A stretch of 64,000 bases of DNA from Planctomycetaceae bacterium (GCA_016125265.1 WGMC01000028.1:48700-112699), one strand, 5' to 3'. Positions 43,372 through 52,978 are shown, numbered from the stretch's first letter. Notes: generated by a model not told the origin, from the letters alone. Made by a program: numbers and translations.

Positions 43372-44876
43372 CGACGCAGGCGCCAGAACTGGAAGCGGCC
43401 GTAGCGCGCTTCGATTCCGGGCAACCGTTCGAGCGCCGAGAGCGCCGATGCCACACCTTTGGCCAGCCGTTTCGCGCGCGGCGCGAAGTTGCGTGTGCGG
43501 AACGCGAGCTCCTCCGGTTGTGGTACGGCCTGGCATCCCACACGCGCATCCACACGCAGACCCGCGGCGGCGGCCCAGCGTTCGACGTCCTTGGGAGCGA
43601 GGCTCTCGAACGGCCCGATGTTCGGATCGGGAGAGAGCACGTACTCGACACCGCGCGGTCCGCCGCGGCGCGCGCGCAGTCGCTCGGTGGTGTCGTGGTA
43701 CGAGCGTTTGCTCACGAAACCGAGGAGCAGCGTACCGTCGGGTTTCAGCCAGCGCGCCGCCTCCGCGAGCAGACCCGCGCGCGCCTCGGGGTGCAGGCCC
43801 TCGAGGCGGAAGAGAAGGCTGACGACGTCGAAGCTCTCCGGCGGCGGCGGGCCGAAGTTGCGCTCCGGTTGTGCGTCGGGCCAGGCGTAGAGCGACGCGC
43901 GCGGACGCACACGTTCGCCGACGAACTCGGCCACTTCGGGGGTGCGCTCCACCACGTCGAACTGGTAGCTGCGCCGCGCTTGCCACATGGCTTCGGTCAA
44001 GATGCCCGTGCACGGCAAGACGTCGAGCCAACGGCCGGTCGGTGTTTCGCTGTCGCCCTGGGGAGGCAGCAGCTCGCCGAGCGCCCGCTCCAACGCGCGT
44101 TTCTCCCACGCCCGCGGTTTGTTGTGGCGCAGCCCGTTCAGGACCCGCGCGCGCTGGTAGATCGCCACGTCGTCCGGATGCCAGTCCTTCGGGTCGGCGC
44201 TCGAGGGAATCGGTCGGCCGCCGTAGTGGTTCCAGTGGCTGACGGCCGATAGGGGCCGCCGTTTCGGGCCGCCCTTGGGCCAGAACTTCGGATAACCGAC
44301 GGCCAACACCGCGATCACGAGCCGGTCGTACGGCAGGCCGACCACCTCGCGCACCTTCTCGCGGTCGCCGGTCTGGGTGATCCAGAACGTGCCGAGGCCC
44401 AGGACCTGTGCCGCGAGGCTCATGTTCTGGATCAGCGCGCTCGCCGACTGGATGTTGGCCCAGCTCTCTTCGCTGAACTCGCGGCCGTAACTGACGACGA
44501 TGTTGACGGGCGCGTTGCCCATCTGCGTCGATAGCGCCGCGAGCCGCGCGTTGACCTCCGGGTCGTCGACGGCGACGAGATCCCACATCTGGTAGTTGCA
44601 GGACGAGGGCGCCCAGATGCCGGCGTGCATGACCTGCTCGACCAGTTCGCGCGGCACGGGGTCGTCCTTGAACTTGCGGATCGATCGGCGCGCGTAGACC
44701 GCGGCCCAGAAATCCGCCGCCGGCGTGGGGCCCACGGGCACACCCACGTCGAAGTCCTTGGGTCCGCGGCCGAGGACGGGCGATCCCTCGGGCTCGTCCG
44801 GGAGGGCTCCCGCCGCGGAGGTAGCCGGCGCGGAGGGAGCCGGTGCGGTGGGGGGGATCGGTTCGGAAGCGGTCAT
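43356..44876 (-). CDS. Nitroreductase-methyltransferase fusion protein
   Basis: 506 aa from the ATG at 44876; a GTG at 44903 would add 9 residues. Residues about 45-205 are a nitroreductase domain with YARRSIRKFKDDPVP (FMN-binding RRSxR), APSSCNYQMWDLVAV and GLGTFWITQTGD. Residues about 225-506 hold a SAM-methyltransferase-like domain: GRWLDVLPCTGILTEAMW, then FDVVERTPEVAEF, SFDVVSLLFRLEGLHPEARAG and LKPDGTLLLGFVSKRSYHD. Nitroreductase-type enzymes reduce nitro, quinone or azole groups using FMN; the second domain could methylate the product. The combination is unusual and suggests a dedicated biosynthetic or detoxifying step. The N-terminal 30 residues are Pro/Ala-rich. No related genes are nearby. 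Confidence 0.75.
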   Translation of the reverse strand: MTASEPIPPTAPAPSAPATSAAGALPDEPEGSPVLGRGPKDFDVGVPVGPTPAADFWAAVYARRSIRKFKDDPVPRELVEQVMHAGIWAPSSCNYQMWDLVAVDDPEVNARLAALSTQMGNAPVNIVVSYGREFSEESWANIQSASALIQNMSLAAQVLGLGTFWITQTGDREKVREVVGLPYDRLVIAVLAVGYPKFWPKGGPKRRPLSAVSHWNHYGGRPIPSSADPKDWHPDDVAIYQRARVLNGLRHNKPRAWEKRALERALGELLPPQGDSETPTGRWLDVLPCTGILTEAMWQARRSYQFDVVERTPEVAEFVGERVRPRASLYAWPDAQPERNFGPPPPESFDVVSLLFRLEGLHPEARAGLLAEAARWLKPDGTLLLGFVSKRSYHDTTERLRARRGGPRGVEYVLSPDPNIGPFESLAPKDVERWAAAAGLRVDARVGCQAVPQPEELAFRTRNFAPRAKRLAKGVASALSALERLPGIEARYGRFQFWRLRRQNGK

Positions 44877-45143
44877 CGCGGGCTGCTTCACCCATCGTGC
44901 CACGGCCCGGGCCAGAGGCGGCGGTCGGGCACGTGGTACCTGCCGTTCTCGTCCTCGGGCGGGCCCCGGGTGCCGCGCAATTTCCCGTTGGGGCTGGAAT
45001 CAAACGCCCGTTTGAGCGACCTTGCTGCGCTCTCCGCGGTCCGGATGGCCGCTTCCCCTGTCCCCGCCCGGTGGCCCGCGGTCGCCAAGTCGCCGGGCCG
45101 CCCCCCCCTTGGCGGGGGCCGACCGACTCCACCCCCGCCCGTC

Positions 45144-46562
45144 ATGAAGCGCTTTTCCGGCCCCCTGACGCTCCTCCTGGGGCTGTTCGCCTCGGCCCTC
45201 GCGTTCTGGCTGCTGCGCCAGCCAGCGCCCCCCCCGGACGCCGGCCCCGGCCGCCCTCCGTTCAGCCTGCCGGTGACGATCACCGGGGTTGCGCGCGGCA
45301 CGTTGCAGCCGCGCATCCGCCTGTCGGGAGCGATCCGCGCACCGGAGCGCACAGAGCTCGCGTTCGAGATCGAAGGGCGCATCCTCGAACTCCTCGCCCG
45401 CGACGCCGACCCGGTCGAGAAGGGCCAGGTGCTGGCGCGGCTCGACCCGCGCGACGCCGAGCAGGCGCTCGTGGAAGCGCGTGCGGCCGTGGATCTGAGC
45501 CAAGCGCAACTCGCCAAGTTGGAGGCGGGGGAGCGCTCGGAGGTGGTCGCGGAACTGGAGGCGGAACTGGCGACGGCGGAGGCCGATCTGGCGCTCGCGG
45601 AACTGGAGGTGAAGCGCAGCGAGGAACTGCTCGGCGCCAAGGTCACGTCGCAGTCCGCGTACGACCGGTTGGTGGCCGAGCGCAACGCCGCGAAGGGTCG
45701 GGCCGGCGCCGCGCTCCAGCGTCTGAACACCGCGCGCACAGGCTCGCGCGCCGAGGACATCCAGATCGCCAAGGCCGAGTTGGAGACGCGCCGCGCGGCC
45801 CTGGCGCGGGCACAGCTCGAGCGCGAGAAGGTCGAACTCCGCGCGCCCTACGACGGGGTCGTCATCGCGAAGTTGGCCTCGGTGGGCGCCCAGGTCCAGC
45901 CGGGCGAGCCCGTGTACGAGGTGATCGACACGGGCACCATCGAGGCGCAACTCGTCGTGCCGGCGCAGTGGATCGAGCGCCTCGCCGTCGGCGGTGAGGT
46001 CATCTTGGGCCTCGACTCCGACCCGTCCGTGGCGCTTCCCGCGTCGATCTCCGCGATCGTGCCCGCCGCCGACAGCGAGAGCCGCAACTTCGCGGCCCTC
46101 GTGCGCCTCGACGGCGGCGACCCCGCGACGCGGGTGCTGCGTCCCGGCAGTTTTGTGCGTGCGGACGTGGCCCTCGCGCCGATCGAGGACACGTGGCTGG
46201 TGGCCGCCGACGCGGTCCTCGTCAACGACAAGGGCACGTTCCTGGTGCGCGCCGCGGACGCTCCGCCGCAGGAGGGGCCCAAGAAGCCGGGTCCGCCTCC
46301 CGCGCCCTGGGTGGCCGAGTGGGTGCCCGTGCGCGTCTTGGCGCGCACGGCGGCCGAAGCGGCGGTGGAGCCGATGGGAGCGCAGCTCGCGGCGCCCGAC
46401 CGCATCGTGCGCACGGGCGTGGACCGCGCTTTCCCCGGCACGGCGCTGATTCCCGCCGCCGAGCGCGGCGGCGGCCAAGCCCAGTCCCCGGGCAGTCCGT
46501 CCACTGACGGCCCCCCTTCCGACGCCAAGGCGCCGGAGTCGAGCGAGGACGAGGGCCGATGA
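45144..46562 (+). CDS. RND efflux periplasmic adaptor (second system)
   Basis: 472 aa from the ATG at 45144, chosen because it opens the signal/membrane segment (SGPLTLLLGLFASALAFWLL). The adaptor order is barrel start (RGTLQPRIRLSGAIRAPERT), lipoyl half (IEGRILELLARDADPVEKGQ), a long helical hairpin (about 105-190), the second lipoyl half (ELRAPYDGVVIAKLASVGAQ), then barrel domains to residue 360. The extra C-terminal tail from about residue 430 is Ser/Pro/Glu-rich and disordered. It pairs with the pump gene at 46559, which it overlaps by 4 nt (ATGA). This adaptor is not closely similar to that at 13788. An outer-membrane channel is not encoded. Confidence 0.87.
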   Translation: MKRFSGPLTLLLGLFASALAFWLLRQPAPPPDAGPGRPPFSLPVTITGVARGTLQPRIRLSGAIRAPERTELAFEIEGRILELLARDADPVEKGQVLARLDPRDAEQALVEARAAVDLSQAQLAKLEAGERSEVVAELEAELATAEADLALAELEVKRSEELLGAKVTSQSAYDRLVAERNAAKGRAGAALQRLNTARTGSRAEDIQIAKAELETRRAALARAQLEREKVELRAPYDGVVIAKLASVGAQVQPGEPVYEVIDTGTIEAQLVVPAQWIERLAVGGEVILGLDSDPSVALPASISAIVPAADSESRNFAALVRLDGGDPATRVLRPGSFVRADVALAPIEDTWLVAADAVLVNDKGTFLVRAADAPPQEGPKKPGPPPAPWVAEWVPVRVLARTAAEAAVEPMGAQLAAPDRIVRTGVDRAFPGTALIPAAERGGGQAQSPGSPSTDGPPSDAKAPESSEDEGR

Positions 46563-49500
46563 ACCCGATCGCAGCCGCCGTCAAGAACCCGTACACCGTC
46601 GCGGTGGCGGTGATCCTGTCGCTGCTCTTCAGCTACTTGGCGCTGACGTCGATCCCGATCCAGCTCAAGCCGACGGTCGACGTGCCGCGCATCACGGTCA
46701 CCACGATCTACCGCGGCGCCGGCGCGCAGGAAGTCGAGGAGGAAGTCACACGCGAGCTCGAGGACGTGTTGCAGGCCGCGGAGGGACTTGCGGAGATGAT
46801 CTCCGAGTCCACCGAGGGCCAGAGCACGATCACGCTCGAGTACGACTTCGGCCAGGACATGCAACTGGCCGTGATCGACGTCACGAACAAACTGACGCAG
46901 CGTGGGCCGCTTCCGGCGGAAGCCGAAGAGCCCGCGGTCAAGATCGCCAGCGCCAACGACCGCGACCGCATGATGTGGGTCGCGGTGCGTTCGGGGTACG
47001 ACCCGAACCGCGTCGCGCGCATCCTCGAGGACAGTGTGCGCGCGCGGCTCGAGCGTGTGCCCGGTGTCAGCGACATTCTCGTCGTCGGCGGCGAAGAGCG
47101 CGAGGTGCAAGTGCGCATCGACCCCGAAGCCATGGTGGCGCGGGGTGTGTCGTTCGCGGAGCTCTCCAGCGCGATCAGCGCCGGCAACCTCAACCTGCGC
47201 GGCGGCACGCTGGACACGGAGGAGCGTCGCATCCAGGTGCGAACCCTGGGCCGCGCGGACATCGCCAGCGAGCTGGGGCGCCTGATCGTGCGCCAGACCG
47301 ACGCCGGTCCGGTGCGGCTCTCGGAAGTCGCGACGGTGGTGGACTCCTACCGCAAACGCACCAGCTTCGTGAACGTCGATGGCGGCCCCGGAGCCGCCCT
47401 CGGCATCGGTCGCCAGGTGGGGGCGAACGTGGTTTCGTCGGTGGCGGCGCTGCAGGAGGAGATCGCCGCGATCAACGAGAACTTCCGCCAGCGCGAGGTC
47501 GACATCTTCCTCGAGCCCGTCTATCTCGAAACCACCTACATCGACGCTGCGCTGCAATTCGTGCAGGACAACTTGATCCTTGGGTCGGTGCTGGCGATCA
47601 GCGTGCTGCTCGTCTTCTTGCAGAGCTTCCGCAGCATCCTGGTGGTCGCGCTCTCGATCCCGATCTCGCTGGCGGCGGTGTTCTTGGTGCTGAAGGGGCT
47701 GGATCGTTCGTTGAACGTCATCAGCCTCGCGGGCCTCGCGTTTGCGAGCGGCATGGTGGTCGACAACGCCATCGTCGTGCTCGAGAACATCTTCCGGCAC
47801 CTCGAGATGGGCAAGGATCGCGTGCGCGCTGCCATCGACGGCGGTGCCGAGGTGTGGGGCGGGGTACTCGCGTCCACGTTGACCACGGTGGCCGTGTTCA
47901 TCCCGATCCTGCTCGGTGCGGACGAGGCCAGCGCGCTCTTCACGGACATGGCGCTCGCGATTTCGGCCGCCGTGCTGCTGTCGCTCGTGGTGGCACTCAG
48001 CGTGGTGCCGGTGCTTTCGTCGCTGCTGTTCGGCAAGAAGGAGTCGAGTGCGCCGCCGTCCGAGGGCCCAAGCCAGCCCCTGGGTTGGGTGGGCCGCACC
48101 TACGGCGGTTTCATGGACCGTTTGGTGTCGAACCGCTACGGCGGCGGCGCCTTCAAGCTCGGCATGGTGCTGCTCTTGGCTGCGGGGTCCGCAGCGACCT
48201 ACCGCCTCGCGCCGCCCGCCGAGTACCTGCCCTCGGGCAACCGGAACCTGATCTTCTTCTTCGCGTCGCCGATCCCGGGCCAGCGCCCCGAGCGCATCCA
48301 GGAAAACTTCGCGGCCTGGGAGGGCTGGGTGATGGCGCAGCCCGAAACGGCGCGCATGTTCGCGGTGAGCGCGATCGGGTTCAACGGCGGCGGTGTGATC
48401 CTGAAGCCGGAGTACGGCAACGCGAAGGGGCTGACGGCGCTCTACGATCGCATGTTCATGCAGAGCCCGGCCTTTGCGCTGCCGGGTTTCCTGTTCTTCG
48501 TTCCGGTGCGCTCCAGCCTGTTCGACGATGCGGGCAAGCAGTTCGAGGTGCAGCTCTCCGGGCCCGACTTCGCCACCTTGGAGGCGACCACTGGAAAGTT
48601 GATGGGCATGCTCGGGGGCCTCGAGGGTGTGGACGCGGTGCGGCCGTCCCTCGTCAGCGGACAGCCGCAGATCCTGGTCGAAGTCGACGAACTGCGCGCC
48701 AAGGACCTGGGGGTGAGCGTGGCGGAGATCGGCGCCGTCGTCGAGACGGCCGTCGCCGGTCGCCGGCTGACACGCCTGATCGACGGCGGCCGCGAGGTCG
48801 AGGTCAACGTACTTGCGCCCGCGGACTACCTGGGCGGCATCGAAGGCCTGCGCAACCTGCGTTTCGTGACCGACGATGGCCGCACGCTCACGCTTGGCAG
48901 CGTGGCCGACGTGCGCACCACCACGGGGCCGCAGAGCATCCGCCGCTTGGAACGCGAGCGCAACGTGCTCTTCGAAGTGAACATCGCGCAGAGCGCGTCG
49001 CTCGAGACGATGATCGAGCGGGTCGAACAGGAGGTCTTCCCGGCGATCAGCGCCGACTTGGGCCCCGCGTACAGCCTGGAACTGGGCGGTTCCGCGGACA
49101 AACTGCGCGCGACACTCAACTCCCTGTCCCAGGGATTCGGGCTCTCGGTGTTGATCGTGTACCTGCTGCTGGTGTCGCTGTTCCGCAGTTGGTTCACGCC
49201 GTTCGTGATCCTCGTGACCGTGCCGCTCGCCCTATCGGGCGGTGTGCTCGGCATCGTGGTCGCGGGTGACCTCTCCGCGGGACAGGCGGCCTTCGACGTG
49301 CTCGCGATGCTGGGTTTTATCATCCTCGCGGGCCTCGTCGTCAACAACGCGATCCTGATCGTGCACCAGGCCAACAACTTCGTCGCGGAGGGCATGGAGC
49401 CCCGGCCGGCCCTGGCCGAATCGGCGAAGTCGCGTCTGCGGCCAATCCTGATGAGTGTCATCACGACGGTCATGGGCATGCTGCCGCTCGCAATCGGCGG

Positions 49501-49678
49501 CGGCGCCGGTGCGGAGCTGTACCAGGGCCTTGGCGCGATCCTCGTCGGCGGGCTCTTGGTGTCGACGGTGTTCACCCTGTTCCTCGTGCCGTTGATGTTG
49601 AGCCTGGGCCACGACGTGGCCGAGCGCATCGCGGCGCGCCGCAATCGCAGCGGACCGAAGGCCGCGCAGTTGGCCTGA
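46559..49678 (+). CDS. RND-family efflux pump permease (second system)
   Basis: 1039 aa. It begins with a membrane helix at YTVAVAVILSLLFSYLALTSIP and has the usual two-half design. The porter domain has GAGAQEVEEEVTRELE. The middle helices carry LAGLAFASGMVVDNAIVVLENIFRH and GGVLASTLTTVAVFIPILL. The second half has VLIVYLLLVSLFRSWFTPF, LGFIILAGLVVNNAILIVHQ and SRLRPILMSVITTV. The expected proton-relay Asp is in VVDNAIVVLENI. It overlaps the adaptor stop codon (ATGA). Antibiotic or metal type is not clear, because HAE and HME proteins share this pattern. It ends about 290 bp before the carboxypeptidase gene. Confidence 0.93.
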   Translation: MNPIAAAVKNPYTVAVAVILSLLFSYLALTSIPIQLKPTVDVPRITVTTIYRGAGAQEVEEEVTRELEDVLQAAEGLAEMISESTEGQSTITLEYDFGQDMQLAVIDVTNKLTQRGPLPAEAEEPAVKIASANDRDRMMWVAVRSGYDPNRVARILEDSVRARLERVPGVSDILVVGGEEREVQVRIDPEAMVARGVSFAELSSAISAGNLNLRGGTLDTEERRIQVRTLGRADIASELGRLIVRQTDAGPVRLSEVATVVDSYRKRTSFVNVDGGPGAALGIGRQVGANVVSSVAALQEEIAAINENFRQREVDIFLEPVYLETTYIDAALQFVQDNLILGSVLAISVLLVFLQSFRSILVVALSIPISLAAVFLVLKGLDRSLNVISLAGLAFASGMVVDNAIVVLENIFRHLEMGKDRVRAAIDGGAEVWGGVLASTLTTVAVFIPILLGADEASALFTDMALAISAAVLLSLVVALSVVPVLSSLLFGKKESSAPPSEGPSQPLGWVGRTYGGFMDRLVSNRYGGGAFKLGMVLLLAAGSAATYRLAPPAEYLPSGNRNLIFFFASPIPGQRPERIQENFAAWEGWVMAQPETARMFAVSAIGFNGGGVILKPEYGNAKGLTALYDRMFMQSPAFALPGFLFFVPVRSSLFDDAGKQFEVQLSGPDFATLEATTGKLMGMLGGLEGVDAVRPSLVSGQPQILVEVDELRAKDLGVSVAEIGAVVETAVAGRRLTRLIDGGREVEVNVLAPADYLGGIEGLRNLRFVTDDGRTLTLGSVADVRTTTGPQSIRRLERERNVLFEVNIAQSASLETMIERVEQEVFPAISADLGPAYSLELGGSADKLRATLNSLSQGFGLSVLIVYLLLVSLFRSWFTPFVILVTVPLALSGGVLGIVVAGDLSAGQAAFDVLAMLGFIILAGLVVNNAILIVHQANNFVAEGMEPRPALAESAKSRLRPILMSVITTVMGMLPLAIGGGAGAELYQGLGAILVGGLLVSTVFTLFLVPLMLSLGHDVAERIAARRNRSGPKAAQLA

Positions 49679-49759
49679 GGATCGGGAACGACGACGCGGA
49701 AGTCGCCCCGCCGGGTGCGCGGTGAGTCGCGGTGCGCGGTGAGCCGGGTGCGCGGTGAG

Positions 49760-49904
49760 CCGGGTGCGCGGGCCTCCTGGCCCGCCTTGGTGCGCGGGGC
49801 TGTTCCCCGCAGTGTGACTCCCCTTGGGCGCGGACAGGGCCGCGCCCCTACAGACCGCACCACTGCATTCGATCCAAGGCGGGCCAGGAGGCCCGCGCAC
49901 CCGG
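49760..49904. repeat. Structured intergenic element with 30-bp perfect inverted repeat
   Basis: A 30-bp arm at 49760-49789 (starting CCGGGTGCGCGGG) is matched exactly and inverted at 49875-49904. Between the arms are two more hairpins: GCGGGG/CCCCGC around 49794-49810 and GGGCGCGG/CCGCGCCC around 49827-49852. Just before the left arm, a 15-bp unit CGGGTGCGCGGTGAG recurs about two and a half times (49711-49760). The whole stretch, 49679-49970, has no gene that I can support. This looks like a dispersed intergenic repeat or small non-autonomous element; there is no transposase. Confidence 0.6.
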
Positions 49905-49970
49905 CCCGCGCACCCGGCTCGCCGCGCGCCCGGCCCGCGACCCCACAGACCACGCGCGTTATGCTCCGGC

Positions 49971-52343
49971 ATGGCGCGATTCCCTCGACGGTTCGTTTCG
50001 CTACTGCTCGCCGTCCTCTGCTGCGCCCCGGCGCTCGCTCAGGGTGTGCCCCGTCCCGACGGGGCCCTCGCGCGGCTTCTCGCCGCCCCGGCGGCAGACG
50101 GCGCGAAAACGGTGCCCAGCCCCGAGGAGCACCTCGGGCGTTCGCCCACCGCCGACTTCCAGTTGGTCGATTGGGACGAGGCCTCGGGGTACTGGCGGCG
50201 GCTCGCGGCCACCAGTCCCCACGTGCGGCTCGCCGAGGTGGGGGAGACCAGCGAGGGCCGAACCTTCCTGCTCGGCGCCATTTCGAGCGCAGCCAACCTC
50301 GCTCGCCTCGACGAACTCGCCGCCGACGCCCGGCGCATCGCCGACCCGGCGGGACTCACCGCGGAGGAACGCGCTGCCCTCCTCGCGCGCGCCAAGCCGT
50401 TTGTGTTCGTCTCCCTCGCCATGCACGCAACTGAGTGCGCGGGCACCGGCTTCGGCCTCGAGTTCGCGCACCAACTCGCGACCAGCGACGAAGAACCCTA
50501 CCGCAGCGCGCGCGACCGGCTCGTCGTGTTCGTGCCCCCGAGCCTGAACCCCGACGGCGTCGACCACGTGGCCACGTGGTACCGGCGCACGGTGCACACT
50601 CCCGACGAGGGCGCGGATCTGACGGAGCTCTACCAGCGCTACGCGGGCCACGACAACAACCGCGATTGGTTCTCGCGCGCGTTGCCGGAGACACGCATCG
50701 TCACCGACTTGCTCTACCGCGAACTGTTCCCGCAGGTGCTCTGGGACGTGCACCAGCAGGGTCAGTACGCGGATCGCTTCTTCGTGCCGCCCTACCGCGA
50801 CCCGCTCAACCCCAACCTCGATCCCGCGCTGGTTACGGCCATCGGCGCGTTCGGCAGCCGCGCCCTGCACGACCTCACTGCCGCGGGCCTTTCGGGTGTT
50901 TCCACCGGCGTTTCCTACGACATGTGGTGGAACGGCGGCAACCGCTCCACGCCCGTCCGCCACAACGTGATCGCCTTCCTGACGGAGGCGGCGAGCGCCA
51001 ACCTGGGTTCGCCGCTGTTCGTGCCGCGGACGCGGCTGCAGGCGCCGCGCGGGTTGGACGGGTACGCGCCGTCGAACCGCTTCCCCGATCCCTGGCCGGG
51101 TGGGTGGTGGCGCATCGGCGACATCTCTAGGTACCAGCACCACTTCGCGCGCTCGCTGCTGGCGAGCCTGGTGCGCGAGCCCGAACTCGCCCTCCGCGCA
51201 ACCCTGAGCGCTGCGGAGCGCGCCATCGACCGCGGTGCGTCGGACCCGCCCGTCGCGTTCCTGGTGCGTGCCGACGGAGCTCCGCCCCGCGCCCTGCGCC
51301 GCCTGGTGGAACTCTTGCACCTCGGCGGTGTGCGCATCGAGCGCGCCGCCGCCGACTTCGAAGCGGACGGTGTGCCGCACCCTGCGGGCACTCTGGTGGT
51401 TCCGCTCGCGCAGCCCTACGGGCGATTCGTGAAGGACTTGCTGGAGCGGCAGCAGTATCCCGAGGGCTCGCCGCCCTACGACGTGTCCGGTTGGAGCCTC
51501 GGCCTGCTCTTCGGCCTCGACTGCGTTGCCGTGCAGCGGCCGTTCGCCGCCCAGCTCCTGCCGCTTGCATCCGCGGACCAACTTCCCGGCGCGGCCGGGT
51601 CCGCCGCCGCCTGGGCGGCGCTGCCGGGCGATGCGCCGCGCGTCGGTGTGGTCTCGCCGTGGGAAGGGGTGCGCGGCGAGGGCTGGTTGCGCTGGTTCCT
51701 CGATTCCTATGGCGTAGCGCACACGCGGCTCCGGCCCGAGGCCCTGCGCGCTGGGCGACTGCGCGAGCGCTTCGACACCATCCTCATCGCCAGCACGTCG
51801 CCCCGCGGCCTCGAATCGGGCCGCACCGACGGGCCGCGCGAGTTCGAGGGCGGCATCGGCACGGAAGGAGCGCTCCACCTGCGCGAGTTCGTCGCCGCGG
51901 GCGGCCAACTGTTCGCGTTGGGAGCATCGTCCGCCTACGCCGTCGACCTCTTCGACCTGGCCGTCGACGACGCGGCGCGCGGGTCGGCGGCGGGGGACTT
52001 CTCCTGCCCGGGCAGTGTGTTGCGCACGGAGCTGGGCCCCGCCGCGGCGGAGTTGCGCTTGGTGCGCGCCCCTGCGGTGCTGTTCTCGGGCGGGCACGCG
52101 TTCGCACAACGGGCGCCGGCGGCGGGTGAGGTCGAGGCCGAATCCGTGTTGCACTACGCCCGCGAGCGGCTCTTGCTCTCCGGTTGGATCCGCGGCGAGG
52201 CGGCCATCGCCGGGCGCTCGGCGTGGCTCCGGGCGAAGTTCGGCGACGGCGAGGTGCACGTCTTGGGTTTCGAGCCCCAGTACCGCGGTTGGAGCGAAGC
52301 GTCAATGGCGGCGCTCGTCGCGGTGTTGTGCGAGCAGCCCTGA
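49971..52343 (+). CDS. Secreted M14-family zinc carboxypeptidase-like protein
   Basis: 790 aa from the ATG at 49971, preceded at 5 nt by TATGCT. The signal peptide is FVSLLLAVLCCAPALAQG. Zinc ligands of the M14 fold are H152 and E155 in MHATECAG and H261 in DVHQQGQ. LVVFVPPSLNPDGVDHVATW and HDNNRDWFSRALPETR are the substrate-binding segments that follow. From about residue 420 a second, non-catalytic domain with Rossmann-like strands (PRVGVVSPWEGVRGEGWLRW, FDTILIAST) appears. Members of this planctomycete-type M14 group are exported. The peptide substrate is unknown. It runs convergently to the guanine deaminase gene (12 bp apart). Confidence 0.85.
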   Translation: MARFPRRFVSLLLAVLCCAPALAQGVPRPDGALARLLAAPAADGAKTVPSPEEHLGRSPTADFQLVDWDEASGYWRRLAATSPHVRLAEVGETSEGRTFLLGAISSAANLARLDELAADARRIADPAGLTAEERAALLARAKPFVFVSLAMHATECAGTGFGLEFAHQLATSDEEPYRSARDRLVVFVPPSLNPDGVDHVATWYRRTVHTPDEGADLTELYQRYAGHDNNRDWFSRALPETRIVTDLLYRELFPQVLWDVHQQGQYADRFFVPPYRDPLNPNLDPALVTAIGAFGSRALHDLTAAGLSGVSTGVSYDMWWNGGNRSTPVRHNVIAFLTEAASANLGSPLFVPRTRLQAPRGLDGYAPSNRFPDPWPGGWWRIGDISRYQHHFARSLLASLVREPELALRATLSAAERAIDRGASDPPVAFLVRADGAPPRALRRLVELLHLGGVRIERAAADFEADGVPHPAGTLVVPLAQPYGRFVKDLLERQQYPEGSPPYDVSGWSLGLLFGLDCVAVQRPFAAQLLPLASADQLPGAAGSAAAWAALPGDAPRVGVVSPWEGVRGEGWLRWFLDSYGVAHTRLRPEALRAGRLRERFDTILIASTSPRGLESGRTDGPREFEGGIGTEGALHLREFVAAGGQLFALGASSAYAVDLFDLAVDDAARGSAAGDFSCPGSVLRTELGPAAAELRLVRAPAVLFSGGHAFAQRAPAAGEVEAESVLHYARERLLLSGWIRGEAAIAGRSAWLRAKFGDGEVHVLGFEPQYRGWSEASMAALVAVLCEQP

Positions 52344-52355
52344 TCGCGGCCAGGC

Positions 52356-52940
52356 TCAGTACGCGCGTCGATCCGGGTTCGCGAGCCAGGCCTGGAAGGC
52401 CTTCAGGCCCTTCTTGCGCAGCACGCGGCGCATCGGGAGTTTGCGTTTCGAGGGCTTGCGCTCGATCTCGTCGTACAAAAACGCGTCGTCGAACCCCACC
52501 GCAGCCGCGTCGTCCCGGTCGCAGGCGTACCACACGCGTTTGATGCGCGCCCAGTAGATGGCGCCAAGGCACATCGGGCACGGCTCGCAACTGGCGAAGA
52601 TCTCACAATCGGAGAGGTCGAACGTGCCGAGGATGCGGGCCGCTTCCCGGATCGCGACGATCTCCGCGTGGGCGGTGGGATCGCCCGACGACACCACCGC
52701 GTTCGCCCCGCTGCACACGATCGCGCCGTCGCGCACGATCACCGCTCCAAACGGCCCGCCCCCCGGCTTGGCCGAGCGTTTGGCGAGGCGGATGGCGAGC
52801 TCCATCGGGTCCGGGGCGTCTTCGGCCTGCTGTTTCGCGTCCGGCTCGGCCGGCGCCGGGACCGGAGTCGGTTCGGTCTCGTCGTCCGAGGGTTTGCGGC
52901 GGCGTCCCTTCCCACCCTGATCGCCTGCGTCGCTGTTCAT
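52356..52940 (-). CDS. Guanine deaminase-like enzyme (cytidine deaminase fold)
   Basis: 194 aa from the ATG at 52940. The zinc site is clear: H91-A-E93 (HAEIVAIREAARILGTFDLS) and C118-E-P-C121-P-M-C124. The following LGAIYWARIKRVWYACDRDD and AVGFDDAFLYDEI strongly match Bacillus-type guanine deaminase, which turns guanine into xanthine. A C-terminal FQAWL-like motif is also kept (KAFQAWLANPD). A charged 45-residue N-terminal extension is extra. A tRNA adenosine deaminase (TadA) is less likely because of the C-terminal and ARIKRV segments. It sits divergent from the DNA methyltransferase with 38 bp between, each with its own -10-like hexamer. Confidence 0.82.
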   Translation of the reverse strand: MNSDAGDQGGKGRRRKPSDDETEPTPVPAPAEPDAKQQAEDAPDPMELAIRLAKRSAKPGGGPFGAVIVRDGAIVCSGANAVVSSGDPTAHAEIVAIREAARILGTFDLSDCEIFASCEPCPMCLGAIYWARIKRVWYACDRDDAAAVGFDDAFLYDEIERKPSKRKLPMRRVLRKKGLKAFQAWLANPDRRAY

Positions 52941-52949
52941 GGTGCGAGC

Positions 52950-52972
52950 AGGATAGCCCGAGCAGCTAGAGT
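52950..52972. promoter_or_regulatory. Divergent -10-like hexamers between guanine deaminase and DNA methyltransferase genes
   Basis: On the minus strand TATCCT (52955-52950) lies 9 nt before the deaminase ATG. On the plus strand TAGAGT (52967-52972) lies 6 nt before the methyltransferase ATG. Only 38 bp separate the two start codons, so the promoters overlap and may exclude each other. Confidence 0.4.
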
Positions 52973-52978
52973 TCGGCC

